Positions 36,027 to 44,633 of a stretch of DNA of 64,000 bases are shown here, piece by piece. The number at the start of each line of letters is the position of its first letter. Position 1 is the stretch's first letter. Where the stretch lies: assembly GCF_021390245.1 (NCBI RefSeq), contig NZ_JAJUXH010000004.1, positions 186,001 through 250,000 on the forward strand, read 5' to 3'. The DNA is from Dyadobacter sp. CY323 (lineage in GTDB: Bacteria; Bacteroidota; Bacteroidia; Cytophagales; Spirosomataceae). A program made the position numbers and the translations under genes. The notes under the pieces were generated by a model, which saw only the letters and a program-made list of their open reading frames with translations, had not been told where the DNA came from and searched no databases.

Positions 36027-36515
36027 ATGGAAACTGCTTGGAGCAATGAGGACAGCGAATTCGTTCCGATGATCAGGGCTTTGTGGAACGAGCAGAAAAA
36101 CCGCGAGCTACTGTATCTGGAAGCTCTGAAGAAAGATAGTATGGGCTCATTTCGTCGCATATTGAGCCAAGGCCATGTGAGTGCGGTCTTATTTCAAAAG
36201 GAGATCCGCTGGATTTATGATTACTTCAAATGTTTTTTGGATGATAAAGATTTGGCTGACAATCAAATAGCTTCCCGCTCTGCTTTGCAGGCACTGGAAA
36301 ATCTCGAATGCAGAGAAGATGTTGCCGCTTGTCTGAAGAAAATCGAAGAAGCTACACTTCAGATTTACAAAACACTGCGCCTGTATACCGAACGCGAAAG
36401 TGAAGTCCGGCGGATCCTGGACGAACACCTGACCCGCATTTCAGAGTTCTACGAAGCATTATGCAAGGCGGAACACGGCACCCGCAAAAATATAGCTCTG
36501 ACCGCCGCGGCCTGA
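36027..36515 (+). CDS. Hypothetical helical protein, four-helix-bundle-like
   Basis: 162 residues, nearly all predicted helix, with regularly spaced acidic and basic residues: RALWNEQKNRELLYLEALKK, RRILSQGHVSAVLFQKEIRWIYDYF, ALENLECREDVAACLKKIEEATLQIYKTL, RRILDEHLTRISEFYEALCK. The four helices and the middle FQKEI pattern recall DUF2383/PA2169-type ferritin-like bundles, but metal ligands are not convincing. Role unknown; possibly stress related (inference). Confidence 0.7.
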   Translation: METAWSNEDSEFVPMIRALWNEQKNRELLYLEALKKDSMGSFRRILSQGHVSAVLFQKEIRWIYDYFKCFLDDKDLADNQIASRSALQALENLECREDVAACLKKIEEATLQIYKTLRLYTERESEVRRILDEHLTRISEFYEALCKAEHGTRKNIALTAAA

Positions 36516-36524
36516 CGAGCGATT

Positions 36525-36914
36525 TTAAAGTTCATACAACTCGATCGGCAGATCATCCGGATCTGCAAAAAAAGTAAACTTCTTTCCCGTGAATTCGTCA
36601 GTACGAATTGGTTCGGGAAAGATTTTTTTTGCATTCAATTCGACAATCACATCTTCAATATTTTCTACCTGGAAAGCAATGTGCCTCAAACCGCAGGCCT
36701 CCGGTCGGGAAGGCCGTTTCGGTGGGTCCGGGAATGAAAACAGTTCAATACAATAATGTCCATTCAAAGAAAGGTCCAGTTTGTAAGACTGGCGCTCCTT
36801 TCTGAGTACTTCGCGATCAATCGTAAAGCCCAGGATTTCGGTATAAAACCTTTTCGATTTCTCGTAATCGGAACAAATAATCGCGATGTGATGGACTGCC
36901 CGCAGGTTCAGCAT
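36525..36914 (-). CDS. VOC family protein, YaeR/GloA2-like
   Basis: 129 residues with the vicinal-oxygen-chelate fold. Metal ligands H in HHIAIICSDYEKSKRFYTE, E in CIELFSF, H in LRHIAFQV and E in IELYEL. The family resembles glyoxalase I; the YaeR group often acts on unknown small molecules. Convergent with the helical protein, stops 10 bases apart. Confidence 0.88.
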   Translation of the reverse strand: MLNLRAVHHIAIICSDYEKSKRFYTEILGFTIDREVLRKERQSYKLDLSLNGHYCIELFSFPDPPKRPSRPEACGLRHIAFQVENIEDVIVELNAKKIFPEPIRTDEFTGKKFTFFADPDDLPIELYEL

Positions 36915-36958
36915 GTAAGAATCGTTAACTAATTACCGTTTTGTTAAGCAAACAAAGA

Positions 36959-38185
36959 TCAGATCCTGATAAATAACTTCTTTGTATACATCCAATAAAG
37001 TATCCACCATTCAATTAATAGGATAACTGTTCCGCTCACGAGCGTTCTCACGCCTTCTCCGAAGATCAGGTCGTAATTCTGACTGATGTTGATGCGGAAA
37101 GACTCATCTATAAACCGGTCGATTGTGTGGGCTATGATGTAGGCAGCGATGGAGTTGGTACCGATTACGATGAGGGGGAAAAACCATGATCTTGCGTTTT
37201 TCACATCCACTACAAAATAAAATGCAGCCAGTAAAACAAAGCACCAGCCTCCACTGAAAAGCGTCCATGCAGGTGTCCATATCCGCTTCACGATGGGGTT
37301 AATACCACTGATATTCAATACAATGGCAAATGTGAACAAAACGGCGGCAGTGATCACAAACCTGCGGATCAGCCAGGAAGTTGATTGTGCGGATTTGAGC
37401 CATTGTCCAGCTATCAGTCCCAGTATCATAGTACCCAAGGTTGGAATAAAGCTCAATGTGCTGTATCCGCCGCCATTAAACAAAAATGGTTTTTCTCTCG
37501 GGAAAAGGTTCATAAACCAGCGATCGAATGCCCAGGCGAAATTTGTATTCTTATTCCAATGTGCGGCAAATCCTTTCAAATTATGCTCCCAGTCAGCAGT
37601 AGTACCGGTTTCTGACCAGTCGAAGTAAGGTCCCGGGATGGGGTAGAGTGCGAATGCAAGTGCATACGCAAATAATATTAAAATTAAAGCGCTCCATTGC
37701 ACTCGCTCGGTTACAAGCGCAAGTCCAAATAAAATCGGATAGCCAAGCCCGATTTGCGACAAAGTATCTTCAAAAGTAAAGTTGGTTTGTGAGGCATGCA
37801 TCGACCGCAGGAAAATTCCCAGCAAAACCAAAATCAGTGAACGCCTGAATGTATGCAGCCACATAACGCCGGTACTTTGCTGCTTGCTCGCCCGGCTCGC
37901 CATGGAATAGGGCAGGGCCACGCCTACAAGAAATGAAAAAGAAGGCTGGATGAGGTCGTGCAGTGAGCATCCTACCCATGGCACATGGCTTTGTTGGAAA
38001 TCCAGAAAAGCCCAAAATGCACTTCCCGGAAAAGCTTCGGCGACTTCACTGAACTTCAGTACTTCTGCCATCATTAAAAACATGACAAAGCCCCGATAGG
38101 CGTCCACAGAAGATACGCGCTGAGGTGGAGGAATGGTTGTAAAATCTTTCAAATCTTTGTGGGTTAAAGTGGAGTGCATTGTCAC
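36959..38185 (-). CDS. DUF5009 / heparan-alpha-glucosaminide acetyltransferase-like membrane protein
   Basis: 408 residues with about ten hydrophobic helices. The N-terminal VDAYRGFVMFLMMAEV and SHVPWVGCSLHDLIQPSFSFLVGVALPYS match the acyltransferase-3-like family (YeiB/HGSNAT/DUF5009), where an Arg/His pair near the first helices takes part in acyl transfer across the membrane. Probably moves an acetyl group onto a periplasmic sugar or lipid (inference). The VOC gene follows on the same strand 44 bases later. Confidence 0.82.
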   Translation of the reverse strand: MTMHSTLTHKDLKDFTTIPPPQRVSSVDAYRGFVMFLMMAEVLKFSEVAEAFPGSAFWAFLDFQQSHVPWVGCSLHDLIQPSFSFLVGVALPYSMASRASKQQSTGVMWLHTFRRSLILVLLGIFLRSMHASQTNFTFEDTLSQIGLGYPILFGLALVTERVQWSALILILFAYALAFALYPIPGPYFDWSETGTTADWEHNLKGFAAHWNKNTNFAWAFDRWFMNLFPREKPFLFNGGGYSTLSFIPTLGTMILGLIAGQWLKSAQSTSWLIRRFVITAAVLFTFAIVLNISGINPIVKRIWTPAWTLFSGGWCFVLLAAFYFVVDVKNARSWFFPLIVIGTNSIAAYIIAHTIDRFIDESFRINISQNYDLIFGEGVRTLVSGTVILLIEWWILYWMYTKKLFIRI

Positions 38186-38220
38186 AGCGGTTTCAGCTGA
38201 CAGAGGTTTTGTAGAAAAGA

Positions 38221-38253
38221 AAAAACCCCGCTGGTTATACCCAACGAGGTTTT
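38221..38253 (-). terminator. Terminator after the GMC oxidoreductase
   Basis: On the minus strand AAAACCTCG ... CGGGGTTTTTTC, an imperfect hairpin around an inner GGTATAACC stem with a T tract following. It lies 58 bases after the GMC stop. Confidence 0.7.
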
Positions 38254-38310
38254 AAAGGACTTGCTTGATAGAATGGTCAGTTTTTAACACTCCCAACTAC
38301 ACGTGCCTCC

Positions 38311-40029
38311 TTAGACATTCATCTTTTTCAACTCCTTCACCGCATGGTCGGCTGCGCGGGCAGTCATGGCCATATAAGTAAGTGACGGGTTGACACAGGA
38401 AGCCGAAGTCATAAATGCGCCATCAGTCACATATACATTTTCTGCACCCCACACCTGGTTATTTTTGTTCAATACCGATGTTTTCGGGTCATTACCCATG
38501 CGGGCAGTTCCCATTTCATGTATCCCGATTCCCGGATGTTTAGACTCGTCGTTATATGGCTGCACATTTTTGAGTCCGGCAGCTTCCAGCATTTCGGCTG
38601 CATCGTTCATCATATCCTTACGCATTTTCGACTCGTTCTCGCCATAGGCCGCATCGAAAACCACGACTGGAAGTCCCCATTTGTCTTTTTTAGTTGGGTG
38701 TAATGTAAACCTGTTCTTCTCGTCAGGGATCATTTCTCCGAATCCACCCAGGTTCATCGACCATGCGCCTGGTTGTGTCAGGCTTTTCTTGAAATCGGCG
38801 CCAAAACCGTCCGTTCCTACGCCGCGGCCCCAGCTTTCGCGACTGGCTCCGCCCTGGTAACCGAAACCTCGGAGGTAGTCACGTTTATCAGTTCCCCAGT
38901 TTCTGTAGCGTGGTACATACACACCATTTGCGCGGCGGCCAAAGTAGTACTTATCTTCAAAACCGTCCACGTCGGCTCGTGCTCCCACTGCGAGGTGATG
39001 GTCCATGATGTTTCTTCCAAGCTGGTCGCTTTCATTGCCAAGTCCATTCGGGAATCTTTTGGATTTCGAATTCAACATAATGGATGCCGAAGCGATCGCA
39101 GATGCATTCAGGAAGATGATTTTGGCAAAATATTCTTTTGTTTCAAGCGTGTTCTGGTTGATCACGCGTACTCCGGTTACTTTGCCTGCTTTGTCATCGT
39201 AAATCACCTCGGTTACAATGGAATCCGGTATTAACGTAAGGTTTCCGGTTTTTTGCGCGGCCGGCAATGTAGCCGATTGCGTGCTGAAATAAGCTCCATA
39301 CGGACATCCGCGCATACACATATTACGAAACTGGCAAGCTGCACGGCCAAGCTCAGTATGGAGGGCCAGCGGTTGGGTAAGGTGTGCAGCACGTCCCATA
39401 ATAATGTGGCGGCCGGCAAATTTCTTCTCTACTTCCCCTTTTACATGTTTTTCAACACAGTTCATTTGCATTGGTGGAAGATAGTTCCCATCGGGAAGTA
39501 CATCCAGGCCATCTTTTGCGCCACTGATACCTGCAAATTTCTCCACGTAGTCGTACCACGGGGCGATGTCAGCATAACGGATCGGCCAGTCAACGGAAAT
39601 GCCGTCTTTTGCGTTTGCTTCAAAGTCCATCGGGTTTAGCCGGTAACTCTGGCGTCCCCAAAGTAACGAGCGGCCTCCAACGTGATATGCTCTGATCCAG
39701 TCAAACTTTCTGGTTTCTTCGTAAGGATTTTCCTTATCGTTCTCAAAAAGGTACCGGTGTTCTTCATTCGCGGTATAACCGGTACGCATTCCGGCCCAAT
39801 ATTCTTCTTTCGCAACAGTGGTAACTCTTCCTCTGTGTTCGAGCTCCCAGGGTGCGAGTGTTGCGGTTTTGTAATCGGTAATGTGTTTAATATCACGGCC
39901 TCTTTCGAGCATTACTACCTTCAAACCCTTTTCTGTGAGTTCTTTGGCAGCCCAGCCGCCGCTAATTCCAGAGCCTACTACGATGGCATCATAGGTGGCC
40001 TGTTTTGTTGCTTTAAGATTTAAATTCAT
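38311..40029 (-). CDS. GMC family oxidoreductase, FAD-dependent
   Basis: 572 residues. N-terminal dinucleotide fold YDAIVVGSGISGGWAAKELTEKGLKVVMLERG binds FAD; GGRSLLWGRQSYR and the C-terminal GIHEMGTARMG (catalytic His) and FMTSASCVNPSLTYMAMTARAADH are GMC signatures. It fits the gluconate-2-dehydrogenase-type subset that works with a small subunit, encoded 52 bases upstream. These enzymes oxidise sugars or alcohols, passing electrons to a cytochrome. No signal peptide is present on this subunit; it may be carried out by the Tat-signal-bearing partner. Confidence 0.93.
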   Translation of the reverse strand: MNLNLKATKQATYDAIVVGSGISGGWAAKELTEKGLKVVMLERGRDIKHITDYKTATLAPWELEHRGRVTTVAKEEYWAGMRTGYTANEEHRYLFENDKENPYEETRKFDWIRAYHVGGRSLLWGRQSYRLNPMDFEANAKDGISVDWPIRYADIAPWYDYVEKFAGISGAKDGLDVLPDGNYLPPMQMNCVEKHVKGEVEKKFAGRHIIMGRAAHLTQPLALHTELGRAACQFRNMCMRGCPYGAYFSTQSATLPAAQKTGNLTLIPDSIVTEVIYDDKAGKVTGVRVINQNTLETKEYFAKIIFLNASAIASASIMLNSKSKRFPNGLGNESDQLGRNIMDHHLAVGARADVDGFEDKYYFGRRANGVYVPRYRNWGTDKRDYLRGFGYQGGASRESWGRGVGTDGFGADFKKSLTQPGAWSMNLGGFGEMIPDEKNRFTLHPTKKDKWGLPVVVFDAAYGENESKMRKDMMNDAAEMLEAAGLKNVQPYNDESKHPGIGIHEMGTARMGNDPKTSVLNKNNQVWGAENVYVTDGAFMTSASCVNPSLTYMAMTARAADHAVKELKKMNV

Positions 40030-40052
40030 GATGAATATTATCTGTTTTTTAT

Positions 40053-40068
40053 AAGGCCCGACGGCCTT
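40053..40068 (-). promoter_or_regulatory. Small hairpin between the two dehydrogenase subunit genes
   Basis: AAGGCC-CGAC-GGCCTT: 6-bp perfect stem, 4-base loop, then ATAAAAAACAG on the minus strand. It has no T tract in the reading direction, so it may modulate or process the two-gene mRNA rather than end it. Confidence 0.4.
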
Positions 40069-40081
40069 TTTAGATCTTTAA

Positions 40082-40681
40082 TTACATTGCCCAGGCTTTC
40101 TGGCCGGGTTTTAGGTCAATACAGCCGTCATACCGACCGGGAACAGGAACGTAGTCAAGTGCCAGTGTAGCTCCTTGCTCTGAGGTGAAGTAACCAAGAA
40201 GGGTCAGTTCTTTCATAAGTCGGAAAAAAGGTACTCCCGCGTCTGTGTATTCTTTTCCAGCTTCGGTATACTTCTTCTTTTCTTCTCCGGCTTTGTCCAT
40301 TTCTGCTTTGCTGGAAGCCTCCATTTCTTTCAGCAACGCTGTTTGCTGGTCTGGCGTAGCTTTCATGAAATCTTTCTTTTCCAACGCTTCCAGACCTTTG
40401 GTAAAGCTTTTTTGATCTTTTTCTGCGTAGCAGTCTTTCAGCATTTTTTCAATGAATTCACCGACTCCGGCTTCTTTCGCTCCGGGCGTATCTGTTTTCG
40501 GGATAATCATTTCGGCAACTTCTGAGACGAGTGCTTTGCGTTCTGAGGTAAAGGAAAAGCCGGCAGCCGAGGAACTTTCAGTTGTAGATTTACAACTTTC
40601 CAGAAAAGCCAGCATGGTAGGGGCCGATAATGTGCCGCCCATTAAAAGCGCCACCCGGCCAAGTGCATCACGTCTTTTCAT
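40082..40681 (-). CDS. Gluconate 2-dehydrogenase subunit 3 family protein
   Basis: 199 residues. The N-terminus MKRRDALGRVALLMGGTLSAP is a Tat-type signal, which would carry the folded GMC subunit to the periplasm. The family pattern is EVAEMIIPKTDTPGAKEAGVGEFIEKMLKDCY and FFRLMKELTLLGYFTSEQGA. Its partner GMC gene lies downstream. The third, cytochrome subunit of classical gluconate dehydrogenase is not adjacent. Confidence 0.9.
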   Translation of the reverse strand: MKRRDALGRVALLMGGTLSAPTMLAFLESCKSTTESSSAAGFSFTSERKALVSEVAEMIIPKTDTPGAKEAGVGEFIEKMLKDCYAEKDQKSFTKGLEALEKKDFMKATPDQQTALLKEMEASSKAEMDKAGEEKKKYTEAGKEYTDAGVPFFRLMKELTLLGYFTSEQGATLALDYVPVPGRYDGCIDLKPGQKAWAM

Positions 40682-40917
40682 ATGATGTAATTGAAATACA
40701 GGTTAATGGTCAAAATATAATATTCCATTTGATAAATACAATTTAAACAACCCAGCTAATTTAAGAAATATTCTTTCGAACGGATTGTTAGAATAATTCT
40801 ATATAAATAAATGGGGATCATTCAGCTGATTTACAGCAGGATGACGGCAATTAAAAATTCATTAAAGTCTGACAGCTGCGTCAGGAATTCAATAAGGGAA
40901 TTGCAGAGAAAAACGGT

Positions 40918-41973
40918 TTAAAGTACCATTAAATTGCAGCCCCGGATGTCAGAATTATCGAAGCGTCCCATGACGTAAAATTGATTTTCTTCCCCTCCGA
41001 ATCTGCCGAGATCCTGGGTTTCAATAAAGGAGCAACTGTCGAGATTTGCGAGATCGATGACATTGATACCACCTGTTTTGCTGCGTGTAAGGTTTTGATC
41101 AAAAACAGCAAACGGATCGTTGATGTCGCGTAGTAAAATGCGCATTGTATAGCCGGGAGTGAATAATCCCTTGCCGTGTGAGTAACCCTGCGAAAGCAGC
41201 TCCGTCATGCCATACTCGGAGTGAATGACGGGTACGGAAAATCCTTCGGTCAGGATATCGTGGACTTCTTCGCGTAATAGTTCTTTTCTTCGGCCTTTCA
41301 TCCCGCCGGTATCCATCACCGTGAAGTTTGATAAATTCTGCAAAAAACGGAGGTCGTGATTACTTTCGGCCAGATCCAGCAATGCGAAGGTTACACCCAG
41401 CAGCAAAACCCCTTTTCCGTCCGGATTCTTGGACAGGTATTTCAGCCTTTCCAGCATTTCACCGGTATTATTGAGGTAAAATCCGGCATGTTCCGAGCCG
41501 CTTTTCTCAATAAAATGTTGCAGCATATACACCAGTGAAGAGTTGTTTCGTTCAAGGTATGATGGCAGCAATGCCAGGATATGAAAGCGGTCCAGATCTC
41601 CATAATTTAGTTTGAAAATACGATCGGAAACCTTCTTGTAAAGTGGGGCGTCGTAGAGGTGGTGGCGGCTGGTATTTTCTCCTGTGGTGCCGCTGCTTTG
41701 AAAGATAACATCGGCGCTGGCTGGTTCGCCGGTCGTGATCGTATGTGATTTGAAAAACTGGATCGGAAGGAACGGGATTTGAATTAAACGGCTGATTTGG
41801 TCTGGTTTAATGCCGAGAAACTTGACATACTGGCTGTAAACCGGATTGTAGGCTGCCTGATATTTGAAAATCTTTAATGCAAGATCTTCAAATTCCGAGG
41901 GGTTGAATCGTTCGATTCGGCTCCGTAATTCAGCCCTGGTTTCACTAATGGATTTATTGTTTTGAATTTCCAA
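40918..41973 (-). CDS. LuxE/PaaK-like acyl-protein synthetase
   Basis: 351 residues with the AMP-binding signature VIFQSSGTTGENTSRHHL, EYGMTELLSQGYS and a C-terminal RGCNLMVL. It resembles LuxE (long-chain acyl-protein synthetase) and the PaaK branch of adenylate-forming enzymes. No LuxC, LuxD or luciferase genes are present, so it is not a bioluminescence operon; the acyl substrate is unknown. Divergent from the tandem lipoproteins. Confidence 0.82.
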   Translation of the reverse strand: MEIQNNKSISETRAELRSRIERFNPSEFEDLALKIFKYQAAYNPVYSQYVKFLGIKPDQISRLIQIPFLPIQFFKSHTITTGEPASADVIFQSSGTTGENTSRHHLYDAPLYKKVSDRIFKLNYGDLDRFHILALLPSYLERNNSSLVYMLQHFIEKSGSEHAGFYLNNTGEMLERLKYLSKNPDGKGVLLLGVTFALLDLAESNHDLRFLQNLSNFTVMDTGGMKGRRKELLREEVHDILTEGFSVPVIHSEYGMTELLSQGYSHGKGLFTPGYTMRILLRDINDPFAVFDQNLTRSKTGGINVIDLANLDSCSFIETQDLGRFGGEENQFYVMGRFDNSDIRGCNLMVL

Positions 41974-41999
41974 TCCTGTTACATTCGTAGAATAAAGTG

Positions 42000-42007
42000 C
42001 AAAGTTA
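42000..42007 (-). promoter_or_regulatory. -7 element for the LuxE-like gene
   Basis: Minus-strand TAACTTTG, followed by C, 27 bases before the start codon. A TTC about 16 bases upstream could be a poor -33. Confidence 0.4.
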
Positions 42008-42021
42008 AAAATTGAAGTAAT

Positions 42022-42549
42022 ATGAAACTGAAAGTTTCCCTGTTCCTGATGTTTGCTGTGGCGTTGACCGGTTGTGTGGATATACCTGACTTCGATGATG
42101 CCCCAAAAATATATTATAACGGCGTAGACCAGTTTACCGAAGTAAATGATTCGACGGGCAGAAAAATCCGGGAAAAAGTAATCATTACCATTGATTTTGA
42201 AGATGGTGACGGTGATCTGGGCGCATCAGACCTGGAACGTTCGGATTCCTCTTTTATCAGAAAATATGGTACCTGGGGCAATTATGAACTTATTACCGCA
42301 AGAAAAGGCGCGGGTGGTCAATGGACCGAGTCGGTTTTAGCAGAAGATCAATTCAAATGGATGCCCATTCTTAAACCCGATGGCAAACCAGGGCCGCTGA
42401 AAGGTAAGCTCGACCTGAACACCAGTTTTCTTTATGGCAACAGCACGATACCGATAACCGTCAAATTTAAAGTACGTATCCGCGACAGGAATTTGCATGT
42501 GAGTAATCAGATTGAGACAGACACGCTGCAAGTGCCAGGTTACCGTTAA
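42022..42549 (+). CDS. Lipoprotein, member 1 of a tandem paralogous pair
   Basis: 175 residues with lipoprotein signal FAVALTGC. Core: PDFDDAPKIYYNG, EKVIITIDFEDGDGDLGASD, GPLKGKLDLNTSFLYGNSTIPITVKFKVRIRDRNLHVSNQIETD and ending IPGYR-like VPGYR. The DFEDGDGDLG acidic loop could bind Ca2+ (inference). It is very like the next protein, so the pair came from a local duplication. Function unknown; such proteins recur in Cytophagales. Confidence 0.8.
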   Translation: MKLKVSLFLMFAVALTGCVDIPDFDDAPKIYYNGVDQFTEVNDSTGRKIREKVIITIDFEDGDGDLGASDLERSDSSFIRKYGTWGNYELITARKGAGGQWTESVLAEDQFKWMPILKPDGKPGPLKGKLDLNTSFLYGNSTIPITVKFKVRIRDRNLHVSNQIETDTLQVPGYR

Positions 42550-42593
42550 ACATCTGCATCGTCCGGTTTTTGAATGCTAATCGATTAACTTTT

Positions 42594-43118
42594 ATGAAAA
42601 TAGCTTTTCCATTTCTTGTGTTTTCGACCATAGCATTCTCCGGATGCTTTAACCCGCCTGATTTTAATTCGGTGCCGCGGATTGAATATGCTTCCATAGG
42701 CAAAGTTACGGAGATAGATCCCATCACTTCCGCTAAAACCGACAAAGTAACGATCACCATTACATTCGAAGACGGCGACGGCGATTTGGGAGCGAGTGCG
42801 GCAGAACTTGCCGACGAGAAATTCAGAAATTCCTACGGAGGTTCAGGTACTTACGAGCTTGTTACAGTGCGGAAGCAAGCCGACGGAAGTGAAAAGGAAT
42901 ACATTCTCAGTGAGGATAATGGGAAATGGATACCTCTTTTAAAAATAGACAATAATAAAGGCCCATTAAAGGGAAAACTCGACCTCAATATTCCCAAGCG
43001 TTACGCGAATACGATGGTGCCGGTGGAAGAGAAATACAAGATCAGGATCCGGGACAGAGCAATGCAATACAGCAATCAGGTAGAGACGGATTACATTACG
43101 ATCCCTGGTTACCGCTGA
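42594..43118 (+). CDS. Lipoprotein, member 2 of the tandem paralogous pair
   Basis: 174 residues from the ATG at 42594, giving a clean lipoprotein signal MKIAFPFLVFSTIAFSGC; the earlier TTG at 42570 is less likely. It shares with the first copy PxFxxxPxIxY, TITFEDGDGDLGAS, GPLKGKLDLNI, KIRIRDRAMQYSNQVETD and PGYR. The start lies 45 bases after the stop of copy 1. Confidence 0.8.
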   Translation: MKIAFPFLVFSTIAFSGCFNPPDFNSVPRIEYASIGKVTEIDPITSAKTDKVTITITFEDGDGDLGASAAELADEKFRNSYGGSGTYELVTVRKQADGSEKEYILSEDNGKWIPLLKIDNNKGPLKGKLDLNIPKRYANTMVPVEEKYKIRIRDRAMQYSNQVETDYITIPGYR

Positions 43119-43140
43119 TTTTTGGTTTGATCCTCCATTT

Positions 43141-44418
43141 TTACTCAATAATATTGGCGGCCAACGTGATCCTGAACGTGGTGCCTTTCCCCACTTCGGA
43201 GCTTTTTACGAAGAGTTTTCCCGAATGGTAGTTTTCAATAATCCTTTTTGCGAGCGTTAATCCCAATCCCCAGCCACGTTTTTTTGTGCTGAAACCCGGA
43301 TTGAAAATTTTATTCATATTAGCCTTCGTCATCCCTTTACCCGTATCCGAGATATCGATCCACAGTTCTTTTGTGTTGGGCGGGGCCTGTAAAGTCACAT
43401 TAATCGATCCGATACCACCCATTGCGTCGACCGCATTTTTGCAGACGTTTTCAATCACCCATTCAAAGAGGTTTTTATTAATTAAAGCAGTCTGTTCAGC
43501 CGCCAGCTCATTATAAACCGTAAATTTCACTTTGGAAGAAACGCGTTTTTCGAGGTAACTGATGAAGTTGGTGACAATCTCAGCAACCGGTTCGTCCTTT
43601 AAAGTTGGAACCGAACCGATATTCGAAAACCGGGTGGTGATCATTTCCAACCGTATCACATCTTTCTCAATTTCTTCCGCAATCGACGGATCTATGGATG
43701 GATCGCTCCGAAAATATTCCACCCAGGCCATTAAGGAAGAAAGCGGTGTGCCGAGCTGGTGAGCGGTTTCTTTCGCCAATCCTACCCAAACCCGATTCTG
43801 TTCCGCTTTTCTTGCAGAGCTGAATGCAAGGTAGGCGAGATAACCGATCAGCAACATTACTGAGAGCTGTAAAAACGGGTAATAACGTAATTGGGTCAGC
43901 AAAAAGGAGTTACTGTAATAAATGTAGCCGGTACGTCCTTTTCCCAGCTCTACCGGGATGCGCGGATGTTCGAGCTTCATTACCTCCAACTTTTCCTGAA
44001 TAATCCGTTCCTGTTCCCGCTTACTGGCGTTTTCAGGAAGTTCGATGTTCATCCATTGATTGGCCAGGTTATTTTCATCCACGTAAATGGCCGGGATCTG
44101 GTAAAAATTCACAGCATCCTGGATTACCTGGTATACGACATTAAAATTTTCATCGAATGGACTGTTGACCACATACCTCAGTCCCTCGGCATAAAGCTGC
44201 ACTTCCCGTTCCTCCCGTTGTTCGAGCTCCTCCACCAGTTTGTCTGTATAAAAGAGCGAACCGATGCTGAGAATGAGCAGAATGATGCCAATAATGTATT
44301 TATAAAAACTCTTTTGATCGTAGGTGTCCACCAGCGAGCGGCGAAGCCGCTGGCTATTCAGAATGGCGGTTGGATGAAGACGGAAGCGCGGCTTTTTCTT
44401 GGAAGTTTCGCTAATCAT
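43141..44418 (-). CDS. Membrane sensor histidine kinase
   Basis: 425 residues. Two membrane helices (about 40-60, IIGIILLILSIGSLFY, and about 180-200, FLQLSVMLLIGYLAYLAF) bracket a periplasmic sensor region. Kinase part: KETAHQLGTPLSSLMAWVEY (H-box, HisKA with QLGTP rather than EIRTP), N-box ENVCKNAVDAM, DTGKGM and KKRGWGLGLTL. No receiver gene is next to it. Confidence 0.9.
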   Translation of the reverse strand: MISETSKKKPRFRLHPTAILNSQRLRRSLVDTYDQKSFYKYIIGIILLILSIGSLFYTDKLVEELEQREEREVQLYAEGLRYVVNSPFDENFNVVYQVIQDAVNFYQIPAIYVDENNLANQWMNIELPENASKREQERIIQEKLEVMKLEHPRIPVELGKGRTGYIYYSNSFLLTQLRYYPFLQLSVMLLIGYLAYLAFSSARKAEQNRVWVGLAKETAHQLGTPLSSLMAWVEYFRSDPSIDPSIAEEIEKDVIRLEMITTRFSNIGSVPTLKDEPVAEIVTNFISYLEKRVSSKVKFTVYNELAAEQTALINKNLFEWVIENVCKNAVDAMGGIGSINVTLQAPPNTKELWIDISDTGKGMTKANMNKIFNPGFSTKKRGWGLGLTLAKRIIENYHSGKLFVKSSEVGKGTTFRITLAANIIE

Positions 44419-44605
44419 TTAATTGCCAGGCAACCCTATGCCCGAAGTTTGCGTTATATGTTACAAATAACGTAAAATATTTATGCTTAGTCGGTTTTGC
44501 CTGATTTTAGGAATAACGGAGCAGATAATTTTACCCATATTATTTATATGTTTTCTAAATAAGTGAGCGGTCTTTCTTTCACTTTACTATTGAAATTTTG
44601 TGCCG

Positions 44606-44613
44606 TATTTTTG
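44606..44613 (+). promoter_or_regulatory. -7 element for hemA
   Basis: TATTTTTG fits TAnnTTTG, 20 bases upstream of the ATG at 44634. A TTG lies only 13 bases upstream, shorter than usual. It falls inside the longer possible ORF, supporting the 44634 start. Confidence 0.4.
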
Positions 44614-44633
44614 TGCATCGAATCAGACAAGTG

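Noticed and set aside
40918..41973. Bioluminescence (lux) operon
   Set aside because: Only a LuxE-like protein is present; luxAB, luxC and luxD are absent.
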